From Microbacterium sp. 4R-513 (GTDB taxonomy: Bacteria; Actinomycetota; Actinomycetes; Actinomycetales; Microbacteriaceae): a stretch of DNA of 64,000 nt. This document shows, piece by piece, positions 1-10,237 of the stretch. A program made the position numbers and the translations under genes. The notes beneath the pieces were generated by a model. The model searched no databases, had not been told where the DNA came from, and worked only from the letters and a program-made list of their open reading frames with translations. The stretch covers positions 1,240,001-1,304,000 of the forward strand of contig NZ_CP049256.1 in NCBI RefSeq assembly GCF_011046485.1, in the 5' to 3' direction. The number at the start of each line of letters is the position of its first letter. Position 1 is the first letter of the stretch.

Positions 1-753
1 TTCAACTTCAACACGATGCCGTACGGTGCGACGACGGCCGAGGCCGACCCGGCCAAGGCGCTCGCCGTCCGCCAGGCCGCGGCGAACCTCGTCGACCGCG
101 CCGAGCTCTCGAACGACGTGTACAAGGGCACCTACACCCCGCTCTACTCGTTCGTCCCGCAGGGCCTGACCGGCGCCACCGAGCCCCTCAAGGAGCTCTA
201 CGGCGACGGCGACGGCGGACCCGACGTCGACAAGGCGAAGGCCACACTCGAGCAGGCCGGTGTCACGACCCCCGTGCAGCTGAACCTGCAGTACAACGGC
301 GATCACTACGGCCCCTCGTCGGGCGACGAGTACGCCGCGGTCAAGACGCAGCTCGAGGAGGGCGGCCTGTTCACCGTCAACCTGCAGCAGACCGAGTGGG
401 TGCAGTACGCCAAGGACCGCACCGCCGACGTGTACCCCGCGTACCAGCTGGGCTGGTTCCCGGACTACTCCGACGCCGACAACTACCTGACGCCCTTCTT
501 CTCGAAGGAGAACTTCCTGGTCAACCACTACGACAACCCGGAGGTCCAGGAGCTCATCACGACGCAGGCGACCGAGACCGACGCCGGCAAGCGCGAAGAG
601 GAGATCGGCAAGATCCAGTCGCTGGTCGCGAACGACCTGTCGACGCTGCCGCTGCTCCAGGGCACGCAGATCGCGGTCGTGGGCTCCGACGTCGACGGAG
701 CGACGCTCGACGGTTCGTTCAAGTTCCGCTACGCACCGTTGAACAAGCAGTAA
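1..753 (+). CDS. Peptide ABC transporter substrate-binding protein, C-terminal part (5' end outside window)
   Basis: This is the last 250 or so residues of a family-5 extracellular solute-binding protein (DppA/OppA type). The frame is open from base 1 (F-N-F-N-T-M...), so the ATG at 16 is internal and the signal peptide lies off the window. Recognisable are the PDYSDADNYLTPFF segment typical of the family's C-terminal lobe and a terminal RYAPLNKQ. Two permeases and a double ATPase follow on the same strand, so the protein should capture oligopeptides or similar solutes outside the membrane and deliver them to that importer. The substrate cannot be read from the sequence. The gap to the next gene carries nested hairpins. 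Confidence 0.9.
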   Translation, partial: FNFNTMPYGATTAEADPAKALAVRQAAANLVDRAELSNDVYKGTYTPLYSFVPQGLTGATEPLKELYGDGDGGPDVDKAKATLEQAGVTTPVQLNLQYNGDHYGPSSGDEYAAVKTQLEEGGLFTVNLQQTEWVQYAKDRTADVYPAYQLGWFPDYSDADNYLTPFFSKENFLVNHYDNPEVQELITTQATETDAGKREEEIGKIQSLVANDLSTLPLLQGTQIAVVGSDVDGATLDGSFKFRYAPLNKQ

Positions 754-760
754 CACCTCA

Positions 761-829
761 GCACGGGCCGGCAGGTCGGGCGCCGGGGCGGATGACGCAT
801 CCGCCCCGGGCTCGGCGGCCGGCCCGTGC
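761..829 (+). terminator. Nested intercistronic hairpins (partial terminator or mRNA stabiliser)
   Basis: A perfect 12-bp stem (761-772 with 818-829) encloses a second perfect 12-bp stem-loop (783-794 with 798-809, loop ACG). The structure sits 7 nt after the binding-protein stop codon and 22 nt before the permease start. There is no U-tract. Structures in this position often protect the abundant binding-protein message and lower expression of the downstream permeases; that role is inferred here. Confidence 0.6.
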
Positions 830-851
830 CACAACCCCCTAAGGCTTACGC

Positions 852-1928
852 ATGGTTCTCGCCGCCGAAGAAGCGGTCACCGCAGACCCGCTCGTCTCCG
901 CGAAAGGCAGCGGGCTCTGGCGTTACATCCTGATCCGCTTCTTCCTCATCTTCCCCACGGTCATCATCCTGGTGACCGTCGTCTTCTTCCTCACCCGCAT
1001 CACGGGCGACCCGATCACGGCGGCTCTCGGCGGCCGGCTGCCTCCCGATCAGCTCGCCGAGCGGGTCCACGAGGCCGGGTACGACCGGCCGCTCTTCATC
1101 CAGTACTTCGAGTACATCCTGGGCGTCTTCCGAGGCGACTTCGGAACGACGATCACCGACAACCAGCCGGTCAGCCAGATCCTCCTGCAGTTCGGATCGG
1201 CGACGCTCGAGCTCGCGATCTACGCGCTGATCGTGGCATTCATCGTCGGCATCCCGTTCGGCCTCCTCGCCGCTCGCCTGCGCGACCGCTGGCCCGACGC
1301 CTTCCTCCGCATCGGAGCGATCCTCGTCTACGCGACCCCGGTCTTCTTCGTCGCGATCCTGCTGAAGCTCGTCTTCGCGGCGTGGCTCGACTGGCTGCCC
1401 GTCGCGGGAAGAGCCTCGACCCGCACCGAGCTGCTGCTGCAGACGGTGCCGAACCCGACCGGCATCTATCTCATCGACGCCATCCGGCTGGGCAGCGCCG
1501 ACGCCGTCGGCGACGTCCTGATCCACGCCATCCTGCCGGGCCTCACGCTCGGACTCCTCACCGCCGGGGTCTTCCTGCGCCTCGTGCGCACGAACGTCAT
1601 CGGCACGCTGGGAGCCCAGTACGTCACCGCGGCCCGCTCGCGCGGCGTCGGCGAGTACCGCCTCCTCACGAAGCACGCGTACCGTCCCGCGCTCATTCCG
1701 ATCGTCACGGTCATCGGCCTGCAGATCGGGCTCCTGCTCGCGGGCGCGGTCCTCACCGAGACGTCTTTCGAGTGGAAGGGGATCGGCTTCCACCTGGCGC
1801 AGTACATCCTGGCTCGCGACTTCGTCGCGGTGCAGGGCATCGTCATCATGATCGCCGTCATCATCGCCGTCACGAACTTCATCGTCGACATCGTCGCCGT
1901 GCTCATCGACCCGAGGGTGAGGTACTGA
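852..1928 (+). CDS. Peptide ABC transporter permease, DppB/OppB type
   Basis: A 358-residue integral membrane permease of the DppB family. The first membrane helix is near residues 27-48, with about five more between 115 and 350. The cytoplasmic EAA loop that docks the ATPase is visible as AARSRGVGEYRLLTKHAYRP (about residues 255-275). It forms half of the translocation pore of the importer encoded by its neighbours. The stop codon TGA overlaps the start ATG of the next permease by one base, which indicates translational coupling. The ATG at 852 is preferred; it keeps a short cytoplasmic tail before the first helix. Confidence 0.93.
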   Translation: MVLAAEEAVTADPLVSAKGSGLWRYILIRFFLIFPTVIILVTVVFFLTRITGDPITAALGGRLPPDQLAERVHEAGYDRPLFIQYFEYILGVFRGDFGTTITDNQPVSQILLQFGSATLELAIYALIVAFIVGIPFGLLAARLRDRWPDAFLRIGAILVYATPVFFVAILLKLVFAAWLDWLPVAGRASTRTELLLQTVPNPTGIYLIDAIRLGSADAVGDVLIHAILPGLTLGLLTAGVFLRLVRTNVIGTLGAQYVTAARSRGVGEYRLLTKHAYRPALIPIVTVIGLQIGLLLAGAVLTETSFEWKGIGFHLAQYILARDFVAVQGIVIMIAVIIAVTNFIVDIVAVLIDPRVRY

Positions 1929-2938
1929 TGTCCGTCGAGCCCATGGATCAGACGACGGATGCCGCGGCATCCGTCACCACCACCGCCGCGCCGCCGGTGC
2001 TCACGACCCGGAAGAAGCCGCTGCGGGAGCGCATTCCGGTCATCTCGCAACTGCGTCAGAGCGTCGGGCTGCAGCGCGCGATGCTCGTCGCGGGCCTCGT
2101 GATCCTCGCCGTGTTCGTGATCGTCGCGATCTTCGCACCATGGATCGCGCCGTACAGCTGGGCCCAGCGCAGCGTCGACGGCGTGAAGTTCGGCACCCAG
2201 CAGCCGCCGAACCCCCTCAACATCTGGGGCACGACGGTCGGCGGATTCGACGTCTACTCGCGTGTCATCTGGGGTGCGCAGACCGCGATCCTCGCGATCA
2301 TCTGCGCGATCGTCTTCTCGATCTTCCTCGGCATCGCGCTCGGCCTCCTGAGCGGCTACTTCGGCGGCTGGCTGGATCGGATCCTCGTCGTCATCGCGGA
2401 CGCGATCTACTCGTTCCCGTCGCTGCTGCTCGCGATCGTCATCTCGATCGTGATCTCGGGCGGCCGCTCGACGCTGTGGAGCGGCATCCTGTCGGCGGCG
2501 ATAGCCATCACGGTCGTCTTCGTGCCGCAGTACTTCCGCGTCATCAGGGCCGACGTCGTGCGGATCAAAGCCGAGCCCTTCGTCGAGTCGGCGCGGGTGA
2601 TCGGCGTGCCGACCCACCGGATCCTGACCCGCCACGTGCTCCGCAACTCGCTGCGGTCGGTGCCGGTCATCGTGACGCTCAACGCCTCCGAGGCGCTCCT
2701 GACCCTCGCCGGCCTCGGCTTCCTCGGATTCGGCATCGACGCGACGGCCGCCGCCGAGTGGGGCTACGACCTCAACCGTTCGGTCGCCGACGCCTCGAGC
2801 GGCATCTGGTGGACCTCGATCCCACCCGGGCTCGCGATCGTCTTCGTCGTGCTCGGAATCACGCTCGTGGGCGAGAGCCTCAACGACCTGAGCGACCCGC
2901 GGCTGCGCCGCCGTCGCCGTGCAGGAGGTGCCGCATGA
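1928..2938 (+). CDS. Peptide ABC transporter permease, DppC/OppC type
   Basis: A 336-residue DppC-type permease, the partner of the upstream DppB-type protein. About 50 N-terminal cytoplasmic residues precede the first membrane helix (MLVAGLVILAVFVIVAIFAP). A periplasm-facing loop follows, then further helices. The EAA loop is ESARVIGVPTHRILTRHVLR. The start ATG at 1928 overlaps the preceding stop codon; the frame is open further upstream, but that stretch is antisense noise over dppB. The 3' end overlaps the ATPase gene by four bases. Confidence 0.93.
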   Translation: MSVEPMDQTTDAAASVTTTAAPPVLTTRKKPLRERIPVISQLRQSVGLQRAMLVAGLVILAVFVIVAIFAPWIAPYSWAQRSVDGVKFGTQQPPNPLNIWGTTVGGFDVYSRVIWGAQTAILAIICAIVFSIFLGIALGLLSGYFGGWLDRILVVIADAIYSFPSLLLAIVISIVISGGRSTLWSGILSAAIAITVVFVPQYFRVIRADVVRIKAEPFVESARVIGVPTHRILTRHVLRNSLRSVPVIVTLNASEALLTLAGLGFLGFGIDATAAAEWGYDLNRSVADASSGIWWTSIPPGLAIVFVVLGITLVGESLNDLSDPRLRRRRRAGGAA

Positions 2939-4647
2939 GCCTGCAGGCGCAGCAGAACCAGCGCTCGTCCGCCGTCGCCGAGGTCCGCGACCTCCACGTG
3001 ACCTTCGCGACGGATGCCGAGCCGGTCCAGGCCGTCACGGGCATCAGCCTCGAGGCGCGCGCGGGCGAGGTGCTCGCGATCGTCGGCGAGTCCGGATCGG
3101 GCAAGACGGTGACGGCCAACACGCTCCTCGGGCTCCTCCCCGAGACGGCGACGCTGTCGGGCGCCGTGCTCATCCGCGGGCGCGACGGCGGCGAGACCGA
3201 CGTCGTGCACGCGAGTCACGACGACCTGCGCGAGATGCGCGGGCGCGACGCCGCGATGGTCTTCCAGGAGCCGTCGACCGCGCTGAACCCCGTCTTCACG
3301 GTCGGGTTCCAGATCGCCGAGGGCCTGCGCGCGCACGAGAAGCTCTCGAAGTCCGAGGCCAAGGCCAAGGCGGTCGAGATCCTCCGCAAGGTCGGCATCC
3401 CCGATCCCGAGAAGCGCGTCGACGACTATCCGCACCAGTTCTCGGGCGGGCAGAAGCAGCGCGTGGTGATCGCGATGGCGCTCGTGCTCGATGCGAAGCT
3501 CATCATCGCGGACGAGCCGACAACGGCTCTCGACGTGACGGTGCAGGCCGAGATCCTCGAGCTCCTGCGCGCATGCCGCGACGAGTTCGGCGCGACGATC
3601 GTGCTGATCACGCACAACATGGGCGTCGTCGCGGACCTGGCCGACCGGGTCGTCGTGATGTACCGCGGCGACATCGTCGAGCAGGCGCCGGTGCACGAGA
3701 TCTTCGCCCACCCGCGCGAGGAGTACACCAAGGCGCTCCTCGGAGCGGTGCCGCGCATCGGCCGGGGCAAGAGCGCTACTCAGGATCCCGGTGCGCCGGC
3801 GCCGACCGAGGCGCCCGAGGGCAGCCTCGTCGTGGCGAAGAAGGTGCAGATCGGCTACCCCGGCCGCTTCGGCTCGCCGGGAGTCATCGCCGTGAAGGGC
3901 GTTGACTTCTGGATCGCGCCGGGCGAAGTGCTCGGGCTCGTCGGCGAATCAGGCTCGGGCAAGACGACGATCGGCCGTGCGATGGTCGGTCTCACCGAGG
4001 TGCTCGGCGGATCGCTCACGGTGCTCGGCCAGGAGCTCAAGGGTGCCAAGCCGCGCCACCTGACCAGGCTGCGGCCGGATGTCGGCTTCGTCTTCCAGGA
4101 CCCCGCGACCAGCTTCAACCCGCTGCTCACGATCGCCGAGTGCATCGCCGAGCCGCTCGTCGTGCACGGGCGCGACTCCTCGGCACGCAACGCACGGGCG
4201 CGCGTGGACGAGCTGCTGGATGCCGTTCACCTGCCCACCTCGTACGGCGACCGCTACCCGCACGAGCTGTCCGGCGGGCAGCGCCAGCGGGCGTCGCTTG
4301 CGCGGGCGCTCATCCTCAACCCGAAGCTGCTGATCGCGGACGAGCCCACGAGCGCGCTCGATGTGTCGGTGCAGGCGCGGGTGCTCGAGCTCTTCGCCGA
4401 ACTGCAGCGGGAGTTCGGCTTCGCCTCGCTCTTCATCAGCCACGACCTCGCGGTCGTCGACGAGGTCGCCGATCGCGTCGTGGTGCTGCGGCAGGGCGAG
4501 ATCCGCGAGCAGGGCACGACGGTGCAGGTGCTGACGAACCCGAAGGACGACTACACCAAGCGGCTGCTCGCCTCGCTCCCGGTGCCCGACCCCGTCGAGC
4601 AGGCGACCCGTCGGGCGGTGTGGCAGACGACGCGCACCGCCCCCTGA
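2935..4647 (+). CDS. Peptide ABC transporter double ATP-binding protein (DppD-DppF fusion)
   Basis: A 570-residue protein with two complete ABC ATPase domains in one chain. Domain 1 has Walker A GESGSGKT at residues 51-58, the signature FSGGQKQRV and Walker B LIIADEPT. Domain 2 has GESGSGKTT near 337 and LSGGQRQRA near 445. Each domain ends in the oligopeptide-ABC C-terminal extension (HPREEYTKALL and NPKDDYTKRLL). The protein powers import through the two permeases. The start ATG at 2935 lies 7 nt after a strong AGGAGG and overlaps the permease stop codon. A hairpin at 4660-4691 closes the operon. Confidence 0.95.
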   Translation: MSLQAQQNQRSSAVAEVRDLHVTFATDAEPVQAVTGISLEARAGEVLAIVGESGSGKTVTANTLLGLLPETATLSGAVLIRGRDGGETDVVHASHDDLREMRGRDAAMVFQEPSTALNPVFTVGFQIAEGLRAHEKLSKSEAKAKAVEILRKVGIPDPEKRVDDYPHQFSGGQKQRVVIAMALVLDAKLIIADEPTTALDVTVQAEILELLRACRDEFGATIVLITHNMGVVADLADRVVVMYRGDIVEQAPVHEIFAHPREEYTKALLGAVPRIGRGKSATQDPGAPAPTEAPEGSLVVAKKVQIGYPGRFGSPGVIAVKGVDFWIAPGEVLGLVGESGSGKTTIGRAMVGLTEVLGGSLTVLGQELKGAKPRHLTRLRPDVGFVFQDPATSFNPLLTIAECIAEPLVVHGRDSSARNARARVDELLDAVHLPTSYGDRYPHELSGGQRQRASLARALILNPKLLIADEPTSALDVSVQARVLELFAELQREFGFASLFISHDLAVVDEVADRVVVLRQGEIREQGTTVQVLTNPKDDYTKRLLASLPVPDPVEQATRRAVWQTTRTAP

Positions 4648-4659
4648 CGCGCACCGCGA

Positions 4660-4691
4660 GAACGGCCGGCCCCGCACGGGACCGGCCGTTC
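4660..4691. terminator. Bidirectional terminator between the peptide importer and phoA
   Basis: The 10-bp perfect inverted repeat GAACGGCCGG (4660-4669) and CCGGCCGTTC (4682-4691) lies between two convergent genes. It has a GC-rich stem and no long U-run, as is usual in high-GC actinobacteria. Confidence 0.65.
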
Positions 4692-4703
4692 CGCGTGAAC
4701 CGC

Positions 4704-6383
4704 CTACTTGTGCACGGCATACGCCGTCTTCGCGACGACGCCTGACTGCAGGCCCTTCGCGATGACGTTGACGACCTTCACGAGCTTCGCGTCGGGCGCC
4801 GTGAACGTCACGGTGATGGTGCCGTTGATGACATCGACCTGCCTGGTCTCGCTGCCGAACGCCACGTTCACCTGACGGTCGCCGTCGAATCCGGTGCCCG
4901 TGATCGTGACGGTGTCACCGGAACCGCTGATGCCCGGCTTCAGCTTCGCCTTCGTGCTGAGCGAGGCCGTGTCGAGGTTCAGGCCGAGCGTGTCGGTGAT
5001 CGTGTTGAAGGTGTCGGTCTGGTCCGTGAGCCCGACGATGTTCGCCGCGCCAGGCCCGTAGCCGGCGATGCGCACCTGCGATCCGGTGTGCTGCTGCGAA
5101 CCGCCCGCGGCGGCCGTGCCGTACGAGATCTTCATGACCGAGCCGTCGACCGTCGTCAGGGCCGTCGAGAGCGACGTCGGAGGCGTCGAGTCGACGATCT
5201 GGCTCGTGTGCGCGTGGTCAGCGGTCACGAGCACGAGCGTGTCGCCCTTCTGCTTCGCGTACTCGAGCGCGACCTGCACCGCCTCGTCGAGGTCGATCGT
5301 CTCGCCGATCTGGCCGCAGGCGTCGGCCGAGTGGTCGCGCTTGTCGATGCTGGCGCCCTCGACCTGGAGGAAGAATCCCTTTCCGCCCTTCGCCTTCGCC
5401 GAGAGGAGGTCGATCGCCTTCGAGGTCAGCGAGGCGAGCGACAGCTCCTCGGGAAGCCGGTCGGGGCTCTCCGTGCACGTCGTGGGCGTGTTGGCGCCGC
5501 CGACGGTGGCGGTGGTCGGCGCGTAGCGGGTCGGGAAGTTGCCCGGCGTGAAGAGGCCGAGGACGGGCGCGGACTGGTCCGCAGCCGAGACGGACGCGAG
5601 GCCCGCGGCATCCGTCACCACCTAGTAGCCGCGGTCGGCCGCCTGATCGAGGAGGGTCTTGCCGCTCCACTGACCCGCCTTCGCGGTCTGCTGGAAGCTC
5701 GCGAGACCGCCGCCGAGCACGACGTCGGGGCGGGTGTTGAGCAGCTGCTCCGAGATCGAGCCGAGGCCGCCCGCCGCAAGGGCGTCGTCGCCGCAGCTGG
5801 CGGAGTCGGGGCCGTAGCAGGAGCGCGCATCGACGTGCGCGACCTGCACGGCGGGAGTGGCGTCCTGGATCTCGGCGGTCGAGACGTCGCCCGTGCGCAT
5901 GCCGTTGGCCTTGGCGACCTCGAGGATGGTGGGGAGCGCCTGGCCGTCGATATCGACCGAGATCGCGTTGTCGTAGGTCTTGCTGTCGGTCGCCCACGCG
6001 GTGCCCGTCGCAGCCGAGTCCGGCACGTAGTCGGGAAGGCCGCGCTGAGGGCCGTCCTTGTAGATCGAATAGGTCGTGTACGAGCCCGTGAGGGGCAGTG
6101 CGTCGATGCCGGGAAGCTCGCCTGCGGCGCCGTACTGGTAGTTGCGGGCGACCGTGATCTCGGAGTCGCCCATGCCGTCGCCGATGAGGAGGATGACGTT
6201 CTTGGCAGGACCGTTGACGATGGCCTGCTGGACGGCGCTGGTCTGATCGCCGTCGATGCGGTGGGGGTCGGTGACGATGCCGGCGGCGACGGCACCGGTC
6301 GAGACGAGCGTCGCGGCGGCGAGCGCCCCGACGCCGATGAACGCGAGCGTGCGCGTGCGCGGCTTCATACGCGGGGAAGACAT
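4704..6383 (-). pseudogene. phoA: Alkaline phosphatase, PhoA family, interrupted by an in-frame amber codon
   Basis: Read through, this is a 559-codon secreted alkaline phosphatase close to E. coli PhoA. It has a signal peptide ([20 protein letters not shown]), the metal site IGDGMGDSE, the nucleophile region [31 protein letters not shown] and HTGSQVRIAGYGP. About 75 C-terminal residues form an extra domain that may be Ig-like. Codon 254 is TAG (minus strand, 5622-5624), at the point where E. coli PhoA reads RGYQLVSDA; a CAG-to-TAG change explains it. Truncation there removes several metal ligands, so the product would be inactive unless the stop is read through or is a sequencing error. Starts at 6383 (ATG TCT) and 6368 (ATG AAG) are both possible. 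Confidence 0.85.
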
Positions 6384-6469
6384 GCTGGATGGACTCCGGA
6401 ATCGGTCGGTGGATGCCTCGATCGAGGCGACTCCAGCCGACTCCTCCTCGGTAGCGGCCGGCTGAACTG

Positions 6470-6490
6470 CCGTCGACGCGGCGTCGACGG
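6470..6490. terminator. Hairpin downstream of the 6518-7744 gene
   Basis: The inverted repeat CCGTCGACG (6470-6478) and CGTCGACGG (6482-6490) lies just after the minus-strand gene that ends at 6518 and upstream of phoA. It probably terminates that gene, but an operator role in phoA control is not excluded. I found no recognisable Pho box in 6384-6517. Confidence 0.4.
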
Positions 6491-6517
6491 GCGGGTGACG
6501 CGGACCGCACGGACTCG

Positions 6518-7744
6518 TTAGCGGAAGATGAGACCCCAGAGGCCCGTCTGGCTCAGGAGCCACATGCCGATGATCACGACCATCGCGACGATCGTCACCC
6601 ATGACACCCGCCGGTTGAGACGGCGGCCCTGCGGCGCCACTCCCGGCGGCGGCCGCAGCATGCCAGCGGGCGCGGCGAAGGGCGTAGCCCCCGGCGCGGC
6701 GACCGCATCCGTCGAGGCGGGATCCGCGGACGGGAGGGAGGCCGCAGCACCGGCGGTCGAGGCATCCGTCACCCAGGGAGTGACCTGCGCCTGCAGACGC
6801 TCGTCGCGCCAGCGCGCCCACTGCGTGAGCTTGTCCAGGAGGGCGCCGACGACGGAGAAGAGCCACGCCCACGTCGCGGGATCGAGCGTCGAGAAGTCGC
6901 GCCGTCCGTAGAAGAAGAGCCAGTCGTCGACGATCTCGACGTCGAGTGCCGCCGCGTTGTCGATGAAGCGGGCCATGATGTCGGGGGTGAAGAGATACAG
7001 CGCGTCTCTTTCATAGCCCTCGGGGCAGTACAGCGCGAAGTGCTCATCGAAGTCTCCCTCGAGGCGCAGTCGCTGCGCGCGGTCGAAGCTCGCCGGCAGG
7101 TTCGTGCCCAGGAGCGAATTGTTCCCCGTCGCATCGAGCACGATGTTGGGCAGCGGCACGTCGAGCTTGACCGCGACGTACCCCCACCGGTGGGTCGTCT
7201 TGTTCTTGCCCGAGCCCGTCGTGTACCGGTAGTTGGCGAACTCGACGAACCGCGGGCGCTCGCCGCGGACGACATCGGTGGCCTCCCTTCCGCTGCCGAT
7301 GCCGAAGATCATGCCGGGGAGCGCCGGGCTGCCGATGGTGGGCAGGTAGGTCATGCGGTTCGCCTGCGCGAACCGGCCGAGGCGGTACCAGCGCTCGTCG
7401 CGCAGCCGGAGGGAGGCCACGATCCCGATGATCGCGAGCGCGGTGACGATCGCCACGATCACGAGCGGAGCGACGGCGATGAGGGCCGTGCCCGGCGCCG
7501 AGGCGCCGCCCGACGCGGCGATGCTCGCGAAGATCGACACGAACATCGTGAGGAACGCGCCGCCGAACACCACGACGACGAACACCACGACCACCACGGC
7601 GATGATCGAGGAGGCAGCACCGAAGCCGCTTCCCGCCGGTCTCGCGGCGCGCAGCCGGGCGGCGTAGTTCCGCACCGTCGCCCGATCGACGGGCTCGGTG
7701 AGCGGGCGGGCGTCGAAGGGGACGGATGCCGCGTCCAGCGTCAT
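6518..7744 (-). CDS. Predicted membrane protein, unknown function (DUF3137-like architecture)
   Basis: A 408-residue protein. Two hydrophobic helices lie near the N-terminus ([18 protein letters not shown] and [20 protein letters not shown]). A soluble domain of about 200 residues follows ([18 protein letters not shown] to [16 protein letters not shown]), then a Pro/Ala-rich stretch and a final helix near the C-terminus. The soluble domain resembles proteins of the DUF3137 type by general layout; this is a weak assignment. The start is well supported: TAGCGT (minus strand, 7751-7756) followed by 6 nt and ATG predicts a leaderless transcript. Confidence 0.7.
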   Translation of the reverse strand: MTLDAASVPFDARPLTEPVDRATVRNYAARLRAARPAGSGFGAASSIIAVVVVVFVVVVFGGAFLTMFVSIFASIAASGGASAPGTALIAVAPLVIVAIVTALAIIGIVASLRLRDERWYRLGRFAQANRMTYLPTIGSPALPGMIFGIGSGREATDVVRGERPRFVEFANYRYTTGSGKNKTTHRWGYVAVKLDVPLPNIVLDATGNNSLLGTNLPASFDRAQRLRLEGDFDEHFALYCPEGYERDALYLFTPDIMARFIDNAAALDVEIVDDWLFFYGRRDFSTLDPATWAWLFSVVGALLDKLTQWARWRDERLQAQVTPWVTDASTAGAAASLPSADPASTDAVAAPGATPFAAPAGMLRPPPGVAPQGRRLNRRVSWVTIVAMVVIIGMWLLSQTGLWGLIFR

Positions 7745-7772
7745 GCGCCCACGCTAGCGTCGCCGCACCGGG

Positions 7773-10100
7773 TCAGCCGGCTTCGCCGGCCGGGGCATCC
7801 TCGTCTTCCGGCCCCTCCTCGACGACCTCGGGTCGCAGGAGCAGGAAGTGACCGCCGTAGGGCTCGAGGTGCAGCGGGAAGCTCTGGAGGTCGTCGACGC
7901 GGGCGATGACCTCGCCGCTCACGGCATCGATGACATCGGAGCGCGCCTCGAGCTGGTCGCTGCGCACGGTCCCCGTCACCTCTTCGTCCGTGAAGTTGAG
8001 CACCGTCAGCTGAAGGACAGGCAGTTCGTCGCCCGCGCCGTCGAGCCGGTGCACGAGCACGAGCATGCCCGGATGGGCGACGTCGGGCACGTCGATCTGG
8101 GTTGCGACGGCGATGGAGTGCTCGCGCCGCACGGCGATGATCTCGGCCAGGCGGGACGCGAACGACTCCGGTGAGGCCAGCTGGGCGGGCAGCGAGCCGT
8201 AGAGCGACCGCGCGCGCGGCATGCCGGATGCCGACCGCTCGGCCTCCGGCGCCGCATCGACGAGATCGTGCGCTCCGCGCTCGATCCAGCGGGTGTCACC
8301 GCGAGCGATGAGGTCGCTCACCTGCTCGCGCGGGAGCGTCAGCATGCCGGTCAGATCCCATCCCGAGAGGGCGAAGACGCCGGGCTGCCAGGCGTTGTAC
8401 TTGCACAGCAGAAGGTGCGCGTCCCGGATCGGAGCGACCTCCTCGTCCGACACGTCGTCGACGGTCGTCGCGCCGCGCGTCGCCGCGATGAGTGAAGCCA
8501 TCGTGCATGCGATGCCGTTCTGCGTGAACACCATATTGAGCTCGGAGGAGTCGGTGAGCTTCCCCGTGAGGTCGGCCCGGATCTGCTCGGCGAGCTCCTC
8601 GCCGGTCACCTCGGCGCCACGGAAGATGAAGACGTCCTCGCGGTGCTGGGCGGCCCAGTGCACGAGCTCGTAGGTCAGCTCGTCGTGGTTCTGCAGTCCG
8701 TGGACAAGCCCGACTGGCTCGACGCCGAGGTCGAGCGACTGCCGCAGGGCGAGGCGGAGGAACTCGGTGTCGCCGGTCGCGAGGGCGTGCTGGTAGGCCG
8801 GGCGGCTCACGAAGTCGTACGAGAGATCGGCGCCGACGGCGCCCGTGTCGCGGATGTCCTCGATCGCGAGGTTGAGCTCCTGGAAGGTGAAGCCGCCGAC
8901 CTTGCGCACCATGCCGGCGATGATGTGGTTCGCCGCGTGGGACAGCGGGTGCCCCTCCGACCAGGCCGGCATCCCCTCGGCGCTCTTCTCGACGCCGAGG
9001 AACCCGTTGGCGTCGAGGCGGAGAGCGCTCGACCCGAGGTCGCCGAGCGAGTGCAGGGCGTCGCCGATCACGAGTCGCATACCCGCGAACGTCGGATCGA
9101 GCCAGTTGATCGAGGGCTGGCCCTCTTTGAAGTAGTGCAGGTAGACCCAGCGCCGAGCCTGTCCGTCGACGCCGGTCACGGCATCCGTCGCACTCCAGTT
9201 GGTCTCCTTCACGCCCGGTGTGTAGAAGATGACCCGCTGCAGCTCGCCGATGATGTAGCCGCGATCGGCGAGCTCCCGCTCGGTCGCGGGGTCGAGGTTG
9301 ACGGCGTCGCGCCCCGGTGGCACGTCGGGAAGGAGATGCCAGTCCTCGGGCGGGATCTCGATCATGTGGTAGATCCCGGGGTAGTCCTTGAATCCCATCT
9401 CGGCGAGCCTGAAGTCGGCGCCCTTGCCCGTGTGTCCGGGGACGATGTCGTCGATGACGCTGCCGCCGTGCGCGTCGGCGACGTCGGTCAGCCGGCGGAA
9501 CGCCTCTTCATCGCCGAACAGCGGGTCGATCTGGGTAGAGATGCGGTCGAAGTGACCGTCGACGCTCGGCGTCTCCTGCCACCCGAGGATGCCGCCGGCA
9601 CGCTTGACCGGCCCGGTGTGCACGGCGTTGATCCCGATGGCCTGGAAGGCGTCCCACAGTTCCTGCTGGCCGAGCGCCTCGAGGAACGACTGCCCCTGAC
9701 GTGTAATGAGCGAGATGGGGTAGGCCGTGAACCACACGTCGGCGGTCTCGATCGCCCGGCGTGCGTCGGGACGGGCGTAGGGGTTGCGCCACATGCTGGG
9801 CTGCCCCGAGAGCTGCCGGCTGAGGACGTCGGAGTCCTTGAGCATCGACTGGCGCACGAGCCATTCGACGTACGAGGGGTTCGTGCCGATCGCGCTCCGC
9901 GGATCGGTCGAGATCCGCCGCAGGTTGCTGCGGCGCAGCTGATCCCGTGGCCTCAGCCGTCGGGGCCGGGCAGGATACAGCTGCTCGTCGAAGCTGATCT
10001 CCGGGATCGACGAGGTCGTGGTGGGCGGCTCGCCCCCTGCCTCCGTCGACGGTGTGTGGCTCTCGCTCGTCCCGAGCGTCTCGGTCACGGGCTCGTCCAT
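7773..10100 (-). CDS. Divergent GH13 alpha-glucan enzyme, trehalose-synthase-like
   Basis: A 775-residue alpha-amylase-superfamily protein. GH13 signatures appear in order: [11 protein letters not shown] (region I), [12 protein letters not shown] (region II, with the nucleophile Asp), [10 protein letters not shown] (region III Glu) and [11 protein letters not shown] (region IV His-Asp). A C-terminal beta-domain follows ([27 protein letters not shown]). About 90 N-terminal residues are disordered and rich in Thr, Pro and Arg. The catalytic Asp, Glu and Asp are all present, so it should be an active retaining alpha-glucosyl enzyme, possibly interconverting maltose and trehalose. The usual TreS opening (DAVIYQ) is absent, so substrate and product remain open. 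Confidence 0.7.
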   Translation of the reverse strand: MDEPVTETLGTSESHTPSTEAGGEPPTTTSSIPEISFDEQLYPARPRRLRPRDQLRRSNLRRISTDPRSAIGTNPSYVEWLVRQSMLKDSDVLSRQLSGQPSMWRNPYARPDARRAIETADVWFTAYPISLITRQGQSFLEALGQQELWDAFQAIGINAVHTGPVKRAGGILGWQETPSVDGHFDRISTQIDPLFGDEEAFRRLTDVADAHGGSVIDDIVPGHTGKGADFRLAEMGFKDYPGIYHMIEIPPEDWHLLPDVPPGRDAVNLDPATERELADRGYIIGELQRVIFYTPGVKETNWSATDAVTGVDGQARRWVYLHYFKEGQPSINWLDPTFAGMRLVIGDALHSLGDLGSSALRLDANGFLGVEKSAEGMPAWSEGHPLSHAANHIIAGMVRKVGGFTFQELNLAIEDIRDTGAVGADLSYDFVSRPAYQHALATGDTEFLRLALRQSLDLGVEPVGLVHGLQNHDELTYELVHWAAQHREDVFIFRGAEVTGEELAEQIRADLTGKLTDSSELNMVFTQNGIACTMASLIAATRGATTVDDVSDEEVAPIRDAHLLLCKYNAWQPGVFALSGWDLTGMLTLPREQVSDLIARGDTRWIERGAHDLVDAAPEAERSASGMPRARSLYGSLPAQLASPESFASRLAEIIAVRREHSIAVATQIDVPDVAHPGMLVLVHRLDGAGDELPVLQLTVLNFTDEEVTGTVRSDQLEARSDVIDAVSGEVIARVDDLQSFPLHLEPYGGHFLLLRPEVVEEGPEDEDAPAGEAG

Positions 10101-10237
10101 CGGACCTCCTCGATGGTCGTGCGGAACAGCGCGTGGGTCACACGTTACGCAGGCCCGCGGTCGGCCACACCTCCTTCACTCGACACCCAAGTCGTGATAG
10201 CGAGGAGTCGGAGCCAGGGTCCCGGCCGAGCGCCTCT

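Noticed and set aside
846..1970. A 374-codon minus-strand open frame opposite the DppB-type permease
   Set aside because: Its composition is nearly all Asp, Arg and Glu, the usual antisense shadow of a hydrophobic gene in high-GC DNA.
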